A stretch of 64,000 nucleotides of DNA. It comes from Rhizobium sp. L43 (GTDB lineage Bacteria; Pseudomonadota; Alphaproteobacteria; Rhizobiales; Rhizobiaceae). The notes below the pieces were generated by a model, which made no database searches, was not told the DNA's origin, and saw only the letters and a list, made by a program, of their open reading frames with translations. The position numbers were made by a program, and so were the translations under genes. The stretch is from the NCBI RefSeq assembly GCF_002531725.1, contig NZ_NWSQ01000033.1, positions 1 to 64,000 on the forward strand, read 5' to 3'. This document shows positions 59,874 to 64,000 of the stretch, piece after piece (the stretch's first letter is position 1; the number at the start of each line of letters is the position of its first letter).

Positions 59874-61382
59874 ATGTCCAAACGGCGCAGCACCATCGAA
59901 ATACCCTCGCTGAACGCGATCGACCAAACGGCCAATGTCGGCCGCCAGCTTGCGCAGGCCCTGCGGAAAGCCATCGCCCGCGGCGAACTGAGGCCAGGCG
60001 AACGCCTTCCTTCGACGCGCAGCCTTGCGACTTCCCTGAAGATCGCGCGCGGCACTGTCGTCGAGGTGTTCGATCAGTTGAGCGCCGAAGGCTATCTCGA
60101 AGCGCGGGTCGGAGCCGGAACCCGTGTTGCCGCTCATCTCCTGGATGCGACGCCGGCCCTTCCGCCGGCGCCGACAGTGCCGCCGGTCGCCGATGCTGTC
60201 GATCTGCCCTCCCCGGCTGTCAGGCTGATCGCCATCGCCCGTGCGCTCACCCCGCACCCGCCGGTTCCCTTTGCCATCGCCGTTCCGGCTTCCGGTATTG
60301 CACCCGACGACAACTGGCGCCGTCTCGGCAATCGCGTGCGCGCCTCGAGACAGGCCGCTCCTTCGGGTTACCACGACCCGATGGGTCTGCCCGAGCTCAG
60401 GCTTGCCATTGCCGATCACGTCCGCCGCGCGCGAGCCGTCCATTGCGAGCCGGAACAGGTCATCGTCACATCGGGCACCCAGCAAGGCCTCTATATGGCG
60501 GGCCGGGTGCTTCTGTCGCGTGACGATCCGGTATGGGCCGAGGACCCGGCCTATCCCGGCCTGACGGCAGTGCTCGACGATCTCGGCGTACGGACGCACC
60601 GCTTGCCTGTCGATGCACAGGGCATGAACGTGGAACGCGGCCTCGAACTCTGTCCCCAGGCGCGCGCCGCATTCGTCACGCCTTCGCATCAATATCCGAT
60701 CGGCATGCCGCTCAGCATGGCCAGGCGCAATGCCTTGATCGCCTGGGCAGACCAGAATCGCGCCTGGATCGTCGAGGACGATTACGACAGCGAGCTGCGT
60801 TATGCCGGACACCCGTTTCCCTCGATGCAAGGGTTGCGTCCGGCACGCGTCATCTATCTCGGCACCTTCAGCAAGGTGCTCTTTCCCTCCCTGCGCCTCG
60901 GCTACATCATCGCTCCTGCGCCGCTCGCAGAAGCCTTTGCCGGCGCCCGCGCCATTCTCGACCGGCATTCGCCGATCACAGAACAGCATGTTCTGGCGGC
61001 CTATATGCGGGAAGGTTACTTCGAAGCGCATATCCGGCGCATCCGCGGCCTCTATGCCGAGCGCCGCGCTGCCCTGCTCGCAGCACTCGAACGGGCCTTG
61101 CCTGAGAGCTGCCACGTTCAGCCGAGCGACCAGGGCATGCATATTCTTCTGTGGCTGCCCGAGGAGGTCGACGACGTGCAAATCGCAGCACGCGCCCTCT
61201 CGGCCGGCCTCGCCGTGCGGGCGATCTCCCCGATGTATGCCGCGCAGCCGGCGCGCCCCGGCCTGATGCTGGGCTTCGGCGGATTTCTGCCGGAACAGCT
61301 GCAGGCAGCGATCGGCGCACTCGTCAAACTGCTGAGCCTGCAGATATCAGGAGCGGAAGGCCAGCGCCGGCCTGATGCCTAA
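59874..61382 (+). CDS. MocR-type regulator (GntR helix-turn-helix fused to aminotransferase)
   Basis: 502 residues. Residues about 15-85 form a GntR winged helix (LAQALRKAIARGELRPGERLPSTRSLATSLKIARGTVVEVFDQL). Residues about 120-495 form a fold-type I aminotransferase domain with the PLP lysine in YLGTFSKVLFPSLRLGY and VEDDYDSELRY (landmarks). Such regulators sense PLP with an amino compound. It is divergent from the LysE/DapA-like genes, which it probably controls. It converges with miaA, overlapping by 4 bases. Confidence 0.94.
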   Translation: MSKRRSTIEIPSLNAIDQTANVGRQLAQALRKAIARGELRPGERLPSTRSLATSLKIARGTVVEVFDQLSAEGYLEARVGAGTRVAAHLLDATPALPPAPTVPPVADAVDLPSPAVRLIAIARALTPHPPVPFAIAVPASGIAPDDNWRRLGNRVRASRQAAPSGYHDPMGLPELRLAIADHVRRARAVHCEPEQVIVTSGTQQGLYMAGRVLLSRDDPVWAEDPAYPGLTAVLDDLGVRTHRLPVDAQGMNVERGLELCPQARAAFVTPSHQYPIGMPLSMARRNALIAWADQNRAWIVEDDYDSELRYAGHPFPSMQGLRPARVIYLGTFSKVLFPSLRLGYIIAPAPLAEAFAGARAILDRHSPITEQHVLAAYMREGYFEAHIRRIRGLYAERRAALLAALERALPESCHVQPSDQGMHILLWLPEEVDDVQIAARALSAGLAVRAISPMYAAQPARPGLMLGFGGFLPEQLQAAIGALVKLLSLQISGAEGQRRPDA

Positions 61383-62272
61383 ACCGTCAGCCGTTCCCAG
61401 CTATCGTCCATCTGGTTGCGAAACCAGGTCATTTGCCGCTTGGCATATTGCCGCGTCGCCGCAGCACCCTTCTCCAGCACCTCGTCGCGCTCCATCTCGC
61501 CCTTCAGCATCGCCGCGATCTGCGACACGCCGATTGCCTTCATGACAGGCGCCTCGGCCGGCAGGGCGAGCGCCAGCAGCGCTCTCACCTCATCTTCCGC
61601 GCCTTGCTGCAGCATCTTTTCGAAACGCCCGTTGATGCGCTGATGCAGCACCGCCCGGTCCGGCAGCACGACGATCTTGCGGGCCTCGGCAGCGTCGATC
61701 ACCATGGGTCCCGACCGCCCCTGGAAATCGGCGATCGACCGGCCCGTCGCCTTCACCACTTCAAGCGCCCGGACAATCCGCTGCCCGTCCTGGCGGTTGA
61801 GACTTGCCGCCATGGCGGGGTCGGCCTCGGCGAGTTCGGCGTAGAACTCCTCCGGTCCTTCCTTCAGCAGCCTCCTCCTCAGTTCCTCCCGCAGCGCCTC
61901 CGGTATCTCGGGCATATCGGAGAGACCACCGGTCAGCGCCTTGAAATAAAGCCCCGTGCCGCCGACAAAGACCGGCAGCCTGCCTGCGGCCCTGAGCATC
62001 GGCAGCAGCGCCGAGACATCGCGCAGCCAGGCGCCGGTGGAATAGGCCGTCCCCGCCGGCACGTGGCCGTAGAGGTGGTGTGGCACGCCCTGCATTTCCT
62101 CTTCCGACGGACGCGCGGTCAGCACCCGCAGCGTGTCGTAGACCTGCATGCTGTCGGCGTTGACGACCGCGCCCTCATGGCGCTTGGCCAATTCGACGGC
62201 GAGCGCGGACTTGCCGCTGGCGGTCGGCCCGGTTATCAGGATCGCATTCACTGTGCTCAGAAGGTTTTCCAT
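61379..62272 (-). CDS. miaA: tRNA dimethylallyltransferase
   Basis: 297 residues. It adds a dimethylallyl group to A37 of tRNAs that read codons starting with U. Walker A is ITGPTASGKSALA; NADSMQVYDTLRVLTARPS and GTGLYFKAL are family motifs; YAKRQMTWFRNQ is the C-terminal tRNA-binding motif. ATG 62272 or the adjacent in-frame ATG 62275 can start it. Its start codon abuts or overlaps that of serB on the opposite strand, so each promoter must lie within the other gene. Confidence 0.95.
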   Translation of the reverse strand: MENLLSTVNAILITGPTASGKSALAVELAKRHEGAVVNADSMQVYDTLRVLTARPSEEEMQGVPHHLYGHVPAGTAYSTGAWLRDVSALLPMLRAAGRLPVFVGGTGLYFKALTGGLSDMPEIPEALREELRRRLLKEGPEEFYAELAEADPAMAASLNRQDGQRIVRALEVVKATGRSIADFQGRSGPMVIDAAEARKIVVLPDRAVLHQRINGRFEKMLQQGAEDEVRALLALALPAEAPVMKAIGVSQIAAMLKGEMERDEVLEKGAAATRQYAKRQMTWFRNQMDDSWERLTV

Positions 62273-62273
62273 C

Positions 62274-63164
62274 ATGGCCCTCGTTGCCACGCTTGTTGCC
62301 AATCCGTCAAATCCCGTGCTGACACCCAAGATCGCCGAACAGGCGGCCGAGGCGGTCAAGGCTTCCGGCCTCTACTGGCTGGCCGACGGCATCGCCTGCG
62401 ATATCGCATTGCGCGACGGCACGGATGCGCAAGCGGCCGAGGCCAATATCCTCGCCGTCATAGCAAGCGCGCCGATCGACCTTGTCATCCAGGAGCAGGA
62501 GACCCGCCGCAAGAAACTGCTGATCGCCGACATGGATTCGACGATGATCGGCCAGGAGTGCATCGACGAACTCGCCGCCGAGGTCGGCCTGAAGGAAAAG
62601 GTCGCGACCATTACCGCCCGCGCCATGAATGGTGAGATCGCCTTCGAGCCTGCCCTGCGCGAGCGTGTCGCCCTGCTGAAGGGCCTGCCGCTATCGGTCG
62701 TCGACGAAGTGATCGCCAAGCGCATCACGCTGACTGCGGGCGGCCCGGAGCTGATCGCCACCATGAAGTCGAAAGGCCACTACACCGCCCTCGTCTCCGG
62801 CGGCTTCACCGTCTTCACCAGCCGCATCGCCGCCACCCTCGGCTTTGATGAGAACCGCGCCAACACGCTGCTCGAAGACGGCGGCATTCTCTCCGGCTTC
62901 GTCGCCGAACCGATCCTCGGCAAGCAGGCGAAGGTCGATGCGCTGAACGAAATTTCGGCTCGCCTCGGCATTTCGCCGGAAGAAGCGATCGCCGTCGGCG
63001 ACGGCGCCAACGACCTCGGCATGCTTCACCTCGCCGGCTCCGGCGTCGCCCTCCACGCCAAACCCGCCGTTGCCGCCGAGGCTGCGATGCGCATCAACCA
63101 TGGTGATCTCACAGCGCTGCTCTACATCCAGGGCTACCGGAAGACGGATTTCGTGACGGCCTGA
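62274..63164 (+). CDS. serB: Phosphoserine phosphatase
   Basis: 296 residues, HAD family. The catalytic motif is LLIADMDSTMIGQE (about residues 81-94), with VSGGFTVFTSRIA (motif II) and VGDGANDLGML (motif IV). The N-terminal 75 residues form an ACT-like domain. It removes phosphate from phosphoserine in the last step of serine synthesis. ATG 62274 lies head to head with miaA. A palindromic repeat follows the stop. Confidence 0.96.
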   Translation: MALVATLVANPSNPVLTPKIAEQAAEAVKASGLYWLADGIACDIALRDGTDAQAAEANILAVIASAPIDLVIQEQETRRKKLLIADMDSTMIGQECIDELAAEVGLKEKVATITARAMNGEIAFEPALRERVALLKGLPLSVVDEVIAKRITLTAGGPELIATMKSKGHYTALVSGGFTVFTSRIAATLGFDENRANTLLEDGGILSGFVAEPILGKQAKVDALNEISARLGISPEEAIAVGDGANDLGMLHLAGSGVALHAKPAVAAEAAMRINHGDLTALLYIQGYRKTDFVTA

Positions 63165-63185
63165 AGACCGACGAGGCACACTGTC

Positions 63186-63236
63186 TCCACCCTCATTCCC
63201 CCTCGAGCAAAGCCCGAGGAAGGGAATGAGGGAGAG
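63186..63236. repeat. Palindrome between serB and the protease gene
   Basis: Arms CCTCATTCCC (63191-63200) and GGGAATGAGG (63222-63231), with an inner CCTCG/CGAGG dyad. It lies between two converging genes and probably serves as a two-way terminator; its sequence also resembles the dispersed repeats. Confidence 0.65.
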
Positions 63237-63278
63237 TTGGAGACCAACGGCGGCTAACTCACTACCGCCGCAACTCCC

Positions 63279-64000
63279 TTATTCCATCGGAACCGCCACA
63301 AACCGCAGATCGCCATTCGCCGATGCGATCATCAGCTGGGCGTTGCGGCGGCCTTCCTGTTTCAGCGCCTGCACCTTGGCGGCGACCGCATCCGGCGACT
63401 TCATGAACTCCTGCGCCACCTCGACGATCACGTCGCCGGGCTTCAGCCCCTTTTCGGCCGAGGCCGAGCCGGGCGTCACCTCTGTCACGACGACACCGTC
63501 GACGCTCTCGGCGATGCCGAAAGCCTTGCGCGTCTCGGCGCTCAGAAGCGACAGCGACAGCCCGAGCACGTTCTTCGGCGTCGCCGCATCCGGCGCCACC
63601 TGGCCCTTGTGCTGGTCGGGTGCATCAGGTGCGGGCTGGGCCTGATCGCCACTGTCGGGCTGATCCATGTCGTTGTTCTCGCCGGGATCCGGCGTGATCA
63701 CGCCGTCATCCTGCGTGCCATCGGGCGCCGCGTCGCCGGATGCAGCAGCCTGATCGCTGTCCTCGAGCCGGCCGAGCTTCACCTTGACGGTCTGCTCCTT
63801 GCCGTCGCGCAGCACCACCACGTCGACTTCCTTGCCGACCGTGCTTTCCGCCACGACGCGCGGCAGGTCGCGCATTTCGCTGACGGTCTTGCCGTCGAAT
63901 TTCAAAATGACGTCGCCCGCCTTGATCGAGCCGTCGTCGACGGGGCCGCCCTTGATGACACCGGCGACCAGCGCGCCCTTTGCAGTGTCGAGCCCGAGGC
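63279..64000 (-). CDS. DegP/Do-type serine protease, C-terminal part
   Basis: Only the last 240 or so codons are in the window; the start and protease domain lie beyond 64000. The visible part has PDZ1 (ALVAGVIKGGPVDDG, IKAGDVILKFDGKTV), an Asp/Pro/Gln-rich linker of about 50 residues, and PDZ2 (LGLSLSLLSAETRKAFGI, VTEVTPGSASAEKGLKPGDVIVEV), ending VAVPME (landmarks). These periplasmic proteases degrade or refold damaged envelope proteins. The linker between PDZ domains is long compared with E. coli DegP. Confidence 0.9.
   Translation of the reverse strand, partial: LGLDTAKGALVAGVIKGGPVDDGSIKAGDVILKFDGKTVSEMRDLPRVVAESTVGKEVDVVVLRDGKEQTVKVKLGRLEDSDQAAASGDAAPDGTQDDGVITPDPGENNDMDQPDSGDQAQPAPDAPDQHKGQVAPDAATPKNVLGLSLSLLSAETRKAFGIAESVDGVVVTEVTPGSASAEKGLKPGDVIVEVAQEFMKSPDAVAAKVQALKQEGRRNAQLMIASANGDLRFVAVPME

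Noticed and set aside
59109..61181. A 690-codon minus-strand frame joining LysE exporter and the region opposite the MocR gene
   Set aside because: Only 59109-59723 has LysE motifs. The rest is the antisense of the MocR gene.
1..64000. CRISPR arrays, tRNA and rRNA genes, prophage genes, full insertion sequences
   Set aside because: Looked for; no regularly spaced repeats, cloverleaf patterns, transposase or phage structural genes were recognised.

Overview
This is a GC-rich (about 60%) piece of bacterial chromosome. Its gene content fits a fast-growing Rhizobium of the R. etli / R. leguminosarum group: an ilvIH operon with a peptide-leader attenuator, a cobalt-type nitrile hydratase, a BA14K-like surface protein, two-domain MarR-GNAT and MocR regulators, and many small dispersed palindromic repeats. 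The species is inferred from gene style only. No rRNA, tRNA, CRISPR array or complete insertion sequence was seen.

Layout. 1-4618: an AT-richer island holding the 5' part of a large RTX calcium-binding protein gene that runs off the left edge, with an Imm11-like (DUF1629) gene just upstream in the same operon. The island abuts, and appears to cut, an endonuclease/exonuclease/phosphatase-family gene (fragment 4614-4820). 5.0-15.7 kb: small conserved gene, FbpABC-like ABC uptake operon, aldo/keto reductase, YukJ-like protein with a lamin-tail domain, class I aminotransferase, ilvE, VapC relic, ParDE pair overlapping a methyltransferase gene. 15.7-24.4 kb: ilvC behind a TetR gene, two small exported proteins, a membrane glycosyltransferase pair, and an AraC regulator divergent from an alcohol dehydrogenase. 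24.7-35.5 kb: Tet(M)-like GTPase, NDH-2, BA14K-like protein, Lrp/racemase pair, MarR-GNAT, TetR/MFS pair, HxlR/quinone reductase-like pair. 35.6-41.7 kb: WG-repeat protein, pdxJ, a MerR-LuxR-type hybrid regulator, RecD-like helicase, LysR.

41.7-45.7 kb is the clearest regulatory unit. An AhpD-like protein, an NAD(P)-binding protein, a cupin and an MscS/cyclic-nucleotide-binding channel are followed by a converging Rrf2 regulator gene. The same operator, GGATA-N5-TATCC, occurs twice in front of the first gene and once in front of the Rrf2 gene.

45.9-53.3 kb: exported Lipoprotein_15-type protein with ECF sigma and anti-sigma genes, a 276-bp MITE-like element, nitrile hydratase genes (alpha, beta, accessory), an epimerase-DoxX fusion with a DUF2269 protein, LysE exporter and a second aldo/keto reductase. 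53.4-64 kb: ilvH, ilvI and their attenuator, HerA-like ATPase, DapA-like lyase, a LysE exporter divergent from a MocR regulator, miaA and serB head to head with touching start codons, and the C-terminal part of a DegP-type protease running off the right edge.

Branched-chain amino acid synthesis is spread over the window (ilvE, ilvC, ilvIH), and only ilvIH shows a visible attenuator. Many genes sit next to their own likely regulator: LysR, AraC, Lrp, MarR, TetR, HxlR, Rrf2, ECF and MocR.
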